A stretch of DNA of 55,366 nt from Hyphomonas sp. (GTDB taxonomy: Bacteria; Pseudomonadota; Alphaproteobacteria; Caulobacterales; Hyphomonadaceae), in assembly GCA_013791775.1 (NCBI GenBank), contig VMTE01000004.1, positions 1-55,366 on the forward strand. Direction: 5' to 3'. Shown one piece after another: positions 9,244 to 17,279 of the stretch. The first letter of the stretch is position 1, and each line of letters starts with the position of its first letter. The position numbers and the translations under genes were made by a program. The notes under the pieces are model-generated. The model was not told the origin of the DNA, searched no databases, and saw nothing but the letters and a program-made list of their open reading frames with translations.

Positions 9244-9270
9244 ATTATCGATAATATCCCACAAGGTCAA
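9244..9270 (-). promoter_or_regulatory. Esterase operon promoter with ATTATCGATAAT operator (site 4)
   Basis: The 12-bp palindrome occupies 9244-9255. On the minus strand TTGACC (9270-9265) is a likely -35, and a TAATTT -10 seventeen bases on overlaps the palindrome's far half. This is the same layout as at the TonB receptor promoter, with the operator over the -10 region. Confidence 0.65.
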
Positions 9271-9381
9271 ATGGAGATCCAGCTGCTGCGAGGGGTTGAG
9301 GTCTTGTCATGCTCTCGCGAGCTGGAATCTAAACGCTTCGCAGGCGTGCCGCCGATATCGGCTGGGCGCCGTTGCGAAGAA

Positions 9382-9415
9382 AAGGCGGTGACCAAAAATG
9401 GGCAGCCACCGCCTT
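9382..9415 (-). terminator. Possible terminator for the rhodanese gene
   Basis: AAGGCGGTG and CACCGCCTT form a 9-bp stem around a 16-base loop. Read on the minus strand it is followed by TTCTTC, about 70 bp beyond the rhodanese stop codon. The loop is large and the T run imperfect. Confidence 0.45.
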
Positions 9416-9484
9416 GTCTGAAAAGTCTTCTTTGTACGATGTATTTTTGGGGTCGCTGTCTACCGATTTCAACCGAAGGGCTAC

Positions 9485-9838
9485 TTATGTCCCTGTAAGC
9501 GACTTATAGCCCTTAAGCCCGCCGGCGATGAATTTGGCGTTGACGTATCCCATCTCCCTCAGCGTGTTGGCAGAAAGCGCGCCGCGATTGAAAGCGTTGC
9601 AGTAGCACAAGATGACGGCATCATGGTCGGGGATGGCGGCTTCGACGTTCATTTCGAGCTTTCCGCGGCTCAGATGCAGCGAGCCGGGAGTGTGGCCGGC
9701 ATCGTGCTCTTCCTTGTCGCGGATATCCAGAACGATCACGCCTTCCTGTTGCAGGCGATCGACGTCGCTTGGCGCGACTTCTTCCACTTTGGCCCGTGCG
9801 GCGTCGGCAAAGGCTTGAAACTTTTCTGAGTAGTTCAT
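9485..9838 (-). CDS. Single-domain rhodanese-like protein
   Basis: A 117-residue cytosolic rhodanese-fold protein. Hallmarks are VIVLDIRDKEEHDAGHTPGSLHL and the active loop C80-NAFN-R85, which keeps the Cys and the six-residue sulfurtransferase-size loop but lacks the usual glycine. Members move a sulfane sulfur from a donor such as thiosulfate or a persulfide to a thiol acceptor. The ATG at 9838 was chosen because AGGAAAG lies upstream; an in-frame start at 9889 lacks support. It stands alone between the esterase promoter and a long gap, so its physiological partner is not visible. Confidence 0.85.
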   Translation of the reverse strand: MNYSEKFQAFADAARAKVEEVAPSDVDRLQQEGVIVLDIRDKEEHDAGHTPGSLHLSRGKLEMNVEAAIPDHDAVILCYCNAFNRGALSANTLREMGYVNAKFIAGGLKGYKSLTGT

Positions 9839-10347
9839 GGATGTCTGACTTTCCTGATTGGGTTTTGGGCGATGCGGGGCGCGCGGCAAACTTTGATAGC
9901 GGGGACTTGGTTTCCTAGAGTGTTGCTTTCGAACTTATTGGTCAGGGCAATGGTCGAGCCACGTACTGATGCATCTGCTCTCGTTCGGGCGACCGGTGAG
10001 ATTCTGGTGGAGCTGCGTGACTTGGTGACTTTTACTGTCGCTCAACTTTTAGTCATGTGAGAATGGATGTATTGCTTCTTCGACTTGCCTTGTTTTTCTT
10101 GGCCCTGATCATGCCCGGCATAATCCGACCCGCCAGTGCAGAAACCAGTCGTCTCGCCTAGAAACGCTGGCAGATACCCATTGACATGACCCCTAGCTGG
10201 GGGGGCACGCCAGCCGCTCGCGGATGAATTTCCCCTTGGCAAATGTTTAGCCCAATCTGAAGAAGCTTCGCCGCCGACTTCTGTGCTTGTCGGCACCTGT
10301 ACCCCAACATATCGTATGGGTCCGAACCTAGACTACTGGAGAAACTG
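9839..10347. other. Intergenic region with one tiny signal-peptide-like ORF
   Basis: About 500 bp between the rhodanese and NUDIX genes. No long frame looks genuine. One plus-strand ORF of 32 codons (10063-10161) is listed separately. I see no convincing promoter or terminator. Confidence 0.4.
10063..10161 (+). CDS. Possible small ORF, hydrophobic with a signal-peptide-like end
   Basis: This 32-residue frame reads as a charged start, a hydrophobic core (LRLALFFLALIMPGII) and PASAE, the shape of a signal peptide with an AxA cleavage site. Nothing mature follows, so it is either a tiny membrane peptide or the remnant of a lost secreted protein. The ribosome site is weak. I do not recognise it. 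Confidence 0.2.
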   Translation: MDVLLLRLALFFLALIMPGIIRPASAETSRLA

Positions 10348-11118
10348 ATGACCATGCCAAAGCCCGTCGATCCGGTCCCCGCGGCAACCATGCTCCTACT
10401 TCGCGACGCGCCGGAGTTTCAGGTCCTGATGGTCAAACGCCATCACCAGATCGATTTTGCCTCCGGCGCGCTGGTATTTCCCGGAGGAAAGCCTTCGGCC
10501 GGGGATGAAGGTCTCGAATGGGCTAATCATTGCAAGGGCTGGAGCACTTTCGACGATACGCAGCGCACTTTGCGGATTGCCGCGATCCGCGAAGCTTACG
10601 AGGAAGCCGGCATCCTGCTAGGCGATTATCGTGACGGTCGCGCGTTCGAGGATACCTGTGATCTTGAAAGCCGCAAAGCGGTGGAGCGAGGCGAGTGCGA
10701 ATTTCTTGACGTCGTTCGCGAGGCCGGTGTGCACCTACGCCTCGATCGGCTAAGCAATTTCGCAAGGTGGATAACGCCCACCTTCATGCACAAGCGCTTC
10801 GACACACATTTCTTCGTTGTTCGCGCGCCCGAACGCCAGATTGCCGCATGCGATGGATACGAAACCGTCGATGCGGAATGGCTTTCGCCGCACAAGGCGT
10901 TGGAAATGGAAGCCAGCGGCGAGCGAACCATTATATTTCCTACGCGCTTGAATCTGCAACTGCTGGCCAAAGCCGCAAGCGCAGCGGATTGCGTGGCGCA
11001 GGCTGAAGCCCGCGATATCGTAACGGTTCTGCCTGAAATCATTCAGCGAGACGGGAAGAATGTCCTCACTATTCCCGAAGACGCGGGTTACGGCCCCGCC
11101 TCCGAAATTGTGGGCTGA
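10348..11118 (+). CDS. NUDIX hydrolase (NUDT19/CoA-diphosphatase-like)
   Basis: A 256-residue NUDIX protein. The box is split: the glycine part is FPGG (44-47) and the catalytic helix REAYEEAGI is at 81-89, so the spacing between them is longer than usual, as in NUDT19-type acyl-CoA diphosphatases. The enzyme would hydrolyse a nucleoside diphosphate derivative, most plausibly CoA or acyl-CoA. GGAGA upstream supports the ATG at 10348. It is convergent with the acyl-CoA dehydrogenase operon, so a link to CoA-ester turnover is plausible but not shown. Confidence 0.8.
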   Translation: MTMPKPVDPVPAATMLLLRDAPEFQVLMVKRHHQIDFASGALVFPGGKPSAGDEGLEWANHCKGWSTFDDTQRTLRIAAIREAYEEAGILLGDYRDGRAFEDTCDLESRKAVERGECEFLDVVREAGVHLRLDRLSNFARWITPTFMHKRFDTHFFVVRAPERQIAACDGYETVDAEWLSPHKALEMEASGERTIIFPTRLNLQLLAKAASAADCVAQAEARDIVTVLPEIIQRDGKNVLTIPEDAGYGPASEIVG

Positions 11119-11151
11119 CGGCAAGCTGCGAGCGGCGAGAAACCTTCGTCG

Positions 11152-12222
11152 TCAGTAACCGGACAATCGCGCAAAACGGTCCTTGAGGTAGCTTGACGAC
11201 CCCCAACTCGCCTCGAGCACGCGAGCACGCTTGAGGTAGAAGCCGACATTGAATTCGTCGGTCATCCCGATGCCGCCATGCAGCTGGATACCCTGGTTGC
11301 TGATAGCGTGCAGCACGCGATTTGCCTCAGCCTTGGCGATGGTCGCTGCACGCGCGACTCCAAAACCGCTGTCGACTGCCTGTAAACCCGCCTCGACCGC
11401 GGAGCGCATCTGCGTGAGGTCGGCGAACAGATCCGCCATGCGATGTTGCAGCGCCTGGAAAGTGGCGAGCACCTGATTGAACTGCACACGCTGCTTCAGA
11501 TAGTCGAGGGTCGTGTCGAACACAGCTTGCGCCATGCCGAGCATTTCGGCAGCGGAAAGCACGCGCGCCCGGTCGAGCACGTCGCCAAGCAGACTGTCGC
11601 CTCCGCCCTCGAGCTTTTCGGCGGCAGCGCCAGCGAATTGGATATCGGCGTGGCTGCGCTGATCGGTGAGCTTGCGCGTGGTCAGTGAAACGCCATCGCC
11701 CTTTTCGACTAGGTATAGGCCGTCTTTGGCTGCGACCACGAAGAGGCTGGCACCATGCGCCTCGTGAACGAATGCCTTCTTGCCGGTCAACTTGCCGCCC
11801 GAAACGCTGGTCTCGATTGCGGAGGTATCGCAATGAGTTCCTTCCTCGACAGCCAGCGTTGCCACGGTTTCGCCGCTGGCGAGCCTGGGAAGCCATTTGG
11901 CCTTCTGCTCGTCGCTTCCGCCGAGCAGGATTGCGCTCGCCGCGATGGTTGTGGCCACCAGCGGACTTGCGGTGAGCGTTTTGCCGAGTTCCTCGACCAC
12001 GAGGCCGGCCGACAAGAAACCGAAATCTGATCCACCATGGGCCTCGGGAATGATGATCCCGGCCCAGCCCATTTCGGCCATCGCGGCATAGGCGTAAGCG
12101 TTGTAGGCCTGCGGTTGGCCTGCTGCGCGGACTTTGCGGAACTCCGCCACCGGGCTTTCCTTAGTCGCCCAGTCGCGCGCCATGTTGCGCAGCATTTCCT
12201 GTTCTTCGCTGAGAACTGCCAT
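11152..12222 (-). CDS. Acyl-CoA dehydrogenase, smaller subunit-type
   Basis: A 356-residue flavoprotein of the acyl-CoA dehydrogenase superfamily, with LSEEQEMLRNMARDW at the N-terminus and GIQLHGGIGMTDEFNVGFYLKRA near the C-terminus, the conserved FAD/dimer region. It would oxidise an acyl-CoA to the 2-enoyl-CoA and pass electrons to ETF. AAGGAC precedes the ATG at 12222. The larger dehydrogenase gene ends 18 bp upstream. Unequal adjacent pairs like this form alpha2beta2 enzymes in steroid side-chain degradation (FadE28-FadE29 type), handling bulky ring-bearing substrates. It is the last gene of the leftward CYP153 operon. Confidence 0.9.
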   Translation of the reverse strand: MAVLSEEQEMLRNMARDWATKESPVAEFRKVRAAGQPQAYNAYAYAAMAEMGWAGIIIPEAHGGSDFGFLSAGLVVEELGKTLTASPLVATTIAASAILLGGSDEQKAKWLPRLASGETVATLAVEEGTHCDTSAIETSVSGGKLTGKKAFVHEAHGASLFVVAAKDGLYLVEKGDGVSLTTRKLTDQRSHADIQFAGAAAEKLEGGGDSLLGDVLDRARVLSAAEMLGMAQAVFDTTLDYLKQRVQFNQVLATFQALQHRMADLFADLTQMRSAVEAGLQAVDSGFGVARAATIAKAEANRVLHAISNQGIQLHGGIGMTDEFNVGFYLKRARVLEASWGSSSYLKDRFARLSGY

Positions 12223-12240
12223 TGTCCTTGCTCCCATCGC

Positions 12241-13452
12241 TTACTGGTGGTCGAGCATGCCAAGCACCCGCTTGGCAATGATGTTGTTCTGGACTTCGGT
12301 CGAACCGCCATAGATCGTCGCTGCCTTGCCGAAGAGCCAGCCGCGCACATCCTCAAGTTCGTCATCGCCAAACTCGTCGCCTTCCCAGCCGAGGCCCTGA
12401 AAGCCGCGGATTTCGATCAGTAACTCGCTGCGGTCCTGGGCCAACTTGGTGCCGACCTTTTTCAGAACCGAACTGATCTCTGAAACGCCGCCTTGCGCTT
12501 TGCTTTCCTCGACCGCACGACGCGCGGTGAGCAGGAAGCTGTTCCAGCGGATCTCAAGATCGGCGATCTTGTCGCGCAGGACCTTGTTGACGAGCGCGCC
12601 ATCACCGCCGGTTTCGCAGTATTTCTTGGCGATATCGCCAAGGCTCTGGCCCATCATGCCGGCGAGGCGCCCTCCGCCCGAAATGTTCGTGCGCTCGTGC
12701 TGAAGCAGGCGCTTCCCGATAGTCCAGCCCTGACCTTCTTTGCCCACGAGATTTTCCTTCGGCACCTTCACATCGGTGAAGAAGGTCTCGCAGAACGGGC
12801 TGGTTCCGCTGATCATTGTGATCGGGCGGACTTCAACGCCTGGTGCGTCCATGTCGATCAGCATGAAGCTGATACCTTTGTGTTTGTCTGACCGGTCGGT
12901 GCGGACGATGGCAAAGCACTTGTCAGCCCACTGGCCACCGCTGGTCCAGGTCTTCTGGCCGTTAACGAGGTAGTGATCGCCTTTGTCGGCAGCGAAGGTC
13001 TGCAGGTTTGCGAGGTCTGATCCGGCATTCGGTTCCGAGTAGCCCTGGCACCAGCGAATTTCGCCACGGCAGATTGGCGGGATATGCTCCAGCTTCTGCC
13101 TTTCGTCGCCGTATTCGAGCAGGGTCGGGCCGAACATCATCACACCCATTCCGCCGATCGGATTGTAGGCGCCGACCTTGGCGAACTCATGCTCGATGAT
13201 CCTGGTCTGGCCTTTGGTCAGTCCGCCCCCGCCATATTCCTTGGGCCAGGTTGGTGTACCCCAACCACGCCCGCCCACGGCTTCTCGCCATTTCTTCTGG
13301 ACAGGGTTCTCGTCGGTCGGACCGTCGAGCCCGGCCAGCATATTGCCCGTGCACCTTAGTTCGTCAGGGAAATTGGTGGCAAGGAATTGCCGCACTTCGG
13401 TGCGAAATGCGTCTTCGCTCGTCTGGTCATCGGATTCTAGTTGTGTTGCCAC
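12241..13452 (-). CDS. Acyl-CoA dehydrogenase, larger subunit-type
   Basis: A 403-residue acyl-CoA dehydrogenase with WCQGYSEPNAGSDLANLQT (substrate and flavin loop), VNGQKTWTSG, and AATIYGGSTEVQNNIIAKRVLG at the C-terminus. It follows the ferredoxin gene by 67 bp and precedes the smaller dehydrogenase by 18 bp. The two probably make one heteromeric enzyme that introduces the alpha-beta double bond into a bulky acyl-CoA made from the product of the P450. Substrate specificity cannot be read from the sequence. Confidence 0.9.
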   Translation of the reverse strand: MATQLESDDQTSEDAFRTEVRQFLATNFPDELRCTGNMLAGLDGPTDENPVQKKWREAVGGRGWGTPTWPKEYGGGGLTKGQTRIIEHEFAKVGAYNPIGGMGVMMFGPTLLEYGDERQKLEHIPPICRGEIRWCQGYSEPNAGSDLANLQTFAADKGDHYLVNGQKTWTSGGQWADKCFAIVRTDRSDKHKGISFMLIDMDAPGVEVRPITMISGTSPFCETFFTDVKVPKENLVGKEGQGWTIGKRLLQHERTNISGGGRLAGMMGQSLGDIAKKYCETGGDGALVNKVLRDKIADLEIRWNSFLLTARRAVEESKAQGGVSEISSVLKKVGTKLAQDRSELLIEIRGFQGLGWEGDEFGDDELEDVRGWLFGKAATIYGGSTEVQNNIIAKRVLGMLDHQ

Positions 13453-13519
13453 GGAAACCTCCGTTCAAAAATCAAATTCGTGGCACCCCTCGCGGCCGAC
13501 AAGGGCGCGCTCTGGCTGG

Positions 13520-13846
13520 TCAATACTGCTGCGCAGGAACGTGCAAAACCAAACCTTCCATCGCAGATTCCATGGGTATCTGGCAGGCGAGGCGACTGTA
13601 TTCGCTGGCCCCTTCTGCAAATTGCAGGAGTTCGGCCTCCGCTTCGCCTTCCTTCAGACGACCAACGATGTCGATCCAGGTTGGGTCGACATGGACATGA
13701 CAGGTCGCACAGGCGCAGGCCCCGCCACAATCGCCGTCGATGCCCGGCACGCCGTTGAAAAGCGCCGCTTCGCGCGCTGTTTCGCCCTCAGCAATTTCGA
13801 CTTCCCGCCGCGTTCCATCGCTGGATACGAACGTCACTTTGACCAT
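13520..13846 (-). CDS. [2Fe-2S] ferredoxin, adrenodoxin/putidaredoxin type
   Basis: A 108-residue ferredoxin. Cluster ligands are C40, C46, C49 and C88 in the CX5CX2C...C pattern of P450-type ferredoxins; C44 is an extra cysteine. It lies 29 bp after the CYP153 gene in the same operon, so its job is almost certainly to deliver electrons to that P450. The usual partner NADH:ferredoxin reductase is not in the window. Three ATG codons are close together (13858, 13849, 13846); GGAG spacing favours the last one, and MVKVTFVSSDG is the normal family N-terminus. Confidence 0.9.
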   Translation of the reverse strand: MVKVTFVSSDGTRREVEIAEGETAREAALFNGVPGIDGDCGGACACATCHVHVDPTWIDIVGRLKEGEAEAELLQFAEGASEYSRLACQIPMESAMEGLVLHVPAQQY

Positions 13847-13875
13847 CATAAACTCCATATTTCTGCCTTAGTAAA

Positions 13876-15138
13876 TCAGCGGGCGTGCAGCCGCACCGGC
13901 AGCTTGGTGATCCCACGCACAAGGGTTGAATACAGGCGCTCGGGTTCGCCGGTCACTTCGACCTTGGCGAATCGCTTGTGAATCTCTTCCCAGATGATCC
14001 GCAACTGCAGTTCTGCCAGCCTGTTGCCCATGCAGCGATGGATGCCATAGCCGAATGACAGGTGATGGCGCGGATTCTTGCGGTCAATGATGAACCGGTC
14101 GGCCTGGTCGATAACCGTTTCGTCGCGGTTGCCCGACAGGAACCACATCACGACCTTGTCGCCCTTCTTGATCTGTTTGCCGCCGATCTCCCAATCCTGA
14201 AGCGCAGTGCGGCGCATGTGAGTCAGCGGCGTTTGCCAGCGGATGATTTCCGGCACCATGCTGGCAATCAACGATGGGTCGTCATTCAGTTTGCGATATT
14301 CGGTGGGGTTCTGATTGAGGGCGAGCACACCGCCGCTGATTGAATTGCGCGTGGTGTCATTGCCGCCCACGATCAGCAGCAGGAGGTTGCCCAGAAATTC
14401 GAGGAAAGGCATATCCTTTGTCGCCGGGGAATGCGCCATTATGGAAATCAGGTCGTTCCTCGGCGGTTCATTGACGCGCTGATCCCACAGGCCCTTGAAA
14501 TACATCGCGCACTCGATGAGCTCTTCGCGCCTCGCTTCGTACGATGCGACGATGCCGGTTTCAGGAGCAGCGGTGGTGACATCGGACCAGCGGGTGAGCT
14601 TGCGGCGTTCTTCCCACGGAAAATCGAACAGGGTGGCAAGGGTCATCGTGGTCAATTCGATCGAGACCTTGTCAACCCAATCAAATTCCTCGCCGATCGG
14701 TAGATCATCGAGAATCTGACACGCTCGTTCACGGATTGTCGGTTCGAGCAACAGCAAGTTGGACGGCGCCACAGCGGGGGTGACGGCCTTGCGTTGCTGG
14801 TCGTGCTTTGGAGGATCCATGGCGATGAACATTTCAAGTTCGAGCGCGCCTTCCACACTATGCATGTCCTGGATGGCGATACCGCCGAGCTTTGCCTCCG
14901 ATGAAAAGACTTTGTGGTTGGTATCGACGGCCATGATGTCGTCGAATTTGGTGATCGACCAGAATGGTCCGACATGGCTTTCACGGCAGTAATGGACTGG
15001 CTCCTCCTTGCGCAGCCGGTCGAAGAACAGGCCGATCGTGTCCTGCTGAAAAAGGCTCGGCCGAGAGACATCGATTTCGTCGATCGGGATGGCCGCTATT
15101 TTTTCGGCAGTATCCAGCTCTATCGTGTCGATGCTCAT
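13876..15138 (-). CDS. Cytochrome P450, CYP153 family hydroxylase
   Basis: A 420-residue soluble bacterial P450. Heme ligand C369 is in FGYGIHRCMG; the I-helix has GGNDTTRN at 258-265; ExxR is E297-R300. The segments FIAMDPPKHDQQRK, APSNLLLLEPTIRERA, MVPEIIRWQTPLTHMRRTA and GDKVVMWFLSGNRDE match my recollection of CYP153, the class that hydroxylates the terminal methyl of alkanes, alkyl side chains and some terpenes. GGAGG precedes ATG 15138. It is first in a leftward operon with ferredoxin and two acyl-CoA dehydrogenases. The proposed role is the entry hydroxylation of a hydrocarbon later processed by the rightward operon. Confidence 0.9.
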   Translation of the reverse strand: MSIDTIELDTAEKIAAIPIDEIDVSRPSLFQQDTIGLFFDRLRKEEPVHYCRESHVGPFWSITKFDDIMAVDTNHKVFSSEAKLGGIAIQDMHSVEGALELEMFIAMDPPKHDQQRKAVTPAVAPSNLLLLEPTIRERACQILDDLPIGEEFDWVDKVSIELTTMTLATLFDFPWEERRKLTRWSDVTTAAPETGIVASYEARREELIECAMYFKGLWDQRVNEPPRNDLISIMAHSPATKDMPFLEFLGNLLLLIVGGNDTTRNSISGGVLALNQNPTEYRKLNDDPSLIASMVPEIIRWQTPLTHMRRTALQDWEIGGKQIKKGDKVVMWFLSGNRDETVIDQADRFIIDRKNPRHHLSFGYGIHRCMGNRLAELQLRIIWEEIHKRFAKVEVTGEPERLYSTLVRGITKLPVRLHAR

Positions 15139-15217
15139 GTCTCGTCCTCCATACCTAGCAAGCAGACTCGCCTCGTTTGCAGATAGGTAGAGAATTTGCA
15201 GGGTGTGGTCAATAAAG

Positions 15218-15301
15218 CTTATAAGGATTGTTTCAAATCCGGTCAAACTGTGAACTTCATAGGCAAGCTATGGACATGTCGTCCGATAAACCCTTATAAG
15301 G
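15218..15301. promoter_or_regulatory. Divergent promoters with paired CTTATAAG palindromes
   Basis: Leftward promoter: TTGACC (15246-15241), 16-bp spacer, TTATAA (15224-15219). Rightward promoter: TGGACA (15271-15276), 17-bp spacer, TTATAA (15294-15299). Both -10 hexamers lie inside a CTTATAAG palindrome (15218-15225 and 15293-15300; the second extends to CCTTATAAGG). The repeats are 75 bp apart. A dimeric regulator, probably the GntR protein encoded immediately rightward, could cover both -10 elements and control the P450 operon and itself together. Confidence 0.65.
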
Positions 15302-15327
15302 CTTTATCAGAGGAGCGATTCTGGGAG

Positions 15328-16068
15328 ATGCAACCGAAGGTCGATGATTCCAGGAAAGCCAAGCGTGCGCTCACGCTTGCGCAAGACATCGTACGAGATA
15401 TCGAAACAAAGGCGCATGTTGCGGGCGACAGGTTGGCGCGCGAGGACGAAATGCTTGCGCGATACGATGTCGCCAGAGCAACCTTGCGTGAAGCGCTCCG
15501 CTTTCTTGAACTCCAGGGCGTTATCCATCTTCAGTTGGGTCGCGGTGGCGGGCCGGTGGTCGCCCGCCCGCAGACCGGTGATTTTGCGAATAATCTTTCT
15601 CTCATCCTGCAATTCATGGAAGCAGACCTCAGAGGCCTGCTCGAACTGCGCGAAGCCATAGCGCCGAATGTTGCAGCCTATGCCGCCCAGCGCGCGACCA
15701 CGGGTGATCTGAGCGCACTTGCCGATTGCCTCAAAGAGCTGGAGCGCAACGAAGTCAGCAGCCAGTTTGAGGAACTGAATCGCCGTTTTCACGATATGCT
15801 CGGCTGGGCCAGCGGCAATCCGCTTTTCGGCCTTCTGACTTCCGCGTTGCACATGCTTACCCGCGAATTTTCGCTCTCGCTGGGGTATTCGGCGCAAGAG
15901 CGTGCGGTGCAGTTGCGCTTCTTGCGCCGCGTCCTTGAAGCTGTGCGCAAGGGCGATGCCGAAGGAGCGCGGCAGGCGATGGCTCGTCTCGTGGCGGGCT
16001 CCGCCTCCTATCTCGCAGAAAGAAGCCCTGAGCTTGTGTCCCAGAAGGTCAAGTGGGGGCAGACGTAA
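15328..16068 (+). CDS. GntR-family transcriptional regulator (FCD type)
   Basis: A 246-residue regulator with a winged helix at the N-terminus (LAREDEMLARYDVARATLREALRFLELQGVI and the wing LQLGRGGGPVVARP) and a helical FCD effector domain (LLELREAIAPNVAAYAA, RFHDMLGWASGNPLF). The ATG at 15328 was chosen over an upstream in-frame ATG at 15196 because the predicted rightward promoter lies between them. It is first in the rightward catabolic operon and divergent from CYP153. Acyl-CoA or an acid intermediate is a likely effector, by analogy with FadR-type proteins. Confidence 0.88.
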   Translation: MQPKVDDSRKAKRALTLAQDIVRDIETKAHVAGDRLAREDEMLARYDVARATLREALRFLELQGVIHLQLGRGGGPVVARPQTGDFANNLSLILQFMEADLRGLLELREAIAPNVAAYAAQRATTGDLSALADCLKELERNEVSSQFEELNRRFHDMLGWASGNPLFGLLTSALHMLTREFSLSLGYSAQERAVQLRFLRRVLEAVRKGDAEGARQAMARLVAGSASYLAERSPELVSQKVKWGQT

Positions 16069-16112
16069 AAAACAGGCGCCCGTGGATGGCGCAATTTGGA
16101 GAAGTTAACACG

Positions 16113-17255
16113 ATGGCACTCAAGAGCCACATTTGCGAAATTCTCGGGATCGAGTACCCGATCCTTCTGGCCGGGATGGGCGGGGCCAGTGTCCCCGCGC
16201 TTGCGGCTGCAGTATCGAATGCCGGGGGGCTTGGCGTTCTTGGCGCTGCGGCCTGCTCGCCGGACCAGTTGCGTAGCTGGATCCGCCAGACCCGCGAGCT
16301 GACCGATAAACCGTTTGGGGTCGATACCCTTCTGCCTGCCTCCGTCAGGCGCGGTTCGGCCCCGCAAAGTGGCGCCGTGGCCGAAAACCCGATGGCATTG
16401 CTCGGCGAATACCAGCAGTTCACCCGCGATTTCATGGAACGCGAGGATCTGCCCGAGGTGGATGCCGCAATGGCCATGCGCGCGGCTGGCGCTCCTGAAA
16501 TGGGCAAGGGCGGGCCGCAGTTGTTCTCGCGGGAGTTTTTCGAGGCGCAGATGGAAGTTGTAATCGAGGAAAAGGTGCCAGTCTATGCCGCCGGCCTCGG
16601 CAATCCCGGACCGTGGATGGACCGCCTTCATTCGAATGGCACCAAGGTCATGGCGGTGATCGGCAAGGTCAAACATGCCCAACAGGTGGTCGATTCCGGT
16701 ATCGACATGATTGTTGCGCAAGGTCACGATGGCGGCGGACACAACTCCCCGATCGGAACCTTCTCGCTGATTCCGCAAGTGGTCGATGCGGTGGGGGACC
16801 GGGTTCCGGTGATCGGAGCGGGTGGAATCTCCGATGGCCGCGGAGTCGCCGCAGCGATGATGCTGGGCGCTCTGGGCGCGTGGGTCGGCACGGCGTTTCT
16901 GGCAACCGATGAAGCAGGTATCGAACGGTTCCAGAAGGAAGCAATAACCGACGGCGGCGATGCAGATACCATCGTCAGCCGCTCGTTGACCGGCAAGCCC
17001 GCGCGCATGATCCGCAACAAATGGGCCGATGCCTGGGTTGCGGCGGGCAAGGAGCCGCTTCCCATGCCTTACCAGTCGATGATTTCAGGGCCGGTCATGG
17101 CTTCGGGCATCAAGGCTCAGCGCAAGGATATCATGCCCGGCTTCGCGGGGCAGGGAATCGGTCTGATCCATTCGATCCGTCCAGCAGCAGAGGTCATGCG
17201 CGATCTTGTCGACGGGGCCGAAAGGGCGCTGGCTGATGCCAGATTCTATTCCTGA
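16113..17255 (+). CDS. Flavin-dependent nitronate monooxygenase/enoyl-reductase family protein (NPD, IpdC-like)
   Basis: A 380-residue TIM-barrel FMN protein: YPILLAGMGGASVPALAAAVSNAGGLGVLG at the N-terminus, VAQGHDGGGHNS, and VIGAGGISDGRGVAAAMMLGALGAWVGTAF for the phosphate-binding end. The family includes nitronate monooxygenases, FabK-like enoyl reductases and IpdC from mycobacterial steroid-ring breakdown. In this neighbourhood a role on an unsaturated acyl-CoA is more plausible than on a nitroalkane (inference). GGAGAAG precedes ATG 16113. It is 44 bp after gntR and 24 bp before the thiolase-like gene. Confidence 0.85.
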   Translation: MALKSHICEILGIEYPILLAGMGGASVPALAAAVSNAGGLGVLGAAACSPDQLRSWIRQTRELTDKPFGVDTLLPASVRRGSAPQSGAVAENPMALLGEYQQFTRDFMEREDLPEVDAAMAMRAAGAPEMGKGGPQLFSREFFEAQMEVVIEEKVPVYAAGLGNPGPWMDRLHSNGTKVMAVIGKVKHAQQVVDSGIDMIVAQGHDGGGHNSPIGTFSLIPQVVDAVGDRVPVIGAGGISDGRGVAAAMMLGALGAWVGTAFLATDEAGIERFQKEAITDGGDADTIVSRSLTGKPARMIRNKWADAWVAAGKEPLPMPYQSMISGPVMASGIKAQRKDIMPGFAGQGIGLIHSIRPAAEVMRDLVDGAERALADARFYS

Positions 17256-17279
17256 ACTCCGGCAAGACGGGGACGCGAT

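Noticed and set aside
15196-15327. Upstream extension of the second GntR protein
   Set aside because: The predicted promoter lies within it and the extra residues do not resemble a GntR N-terminus.
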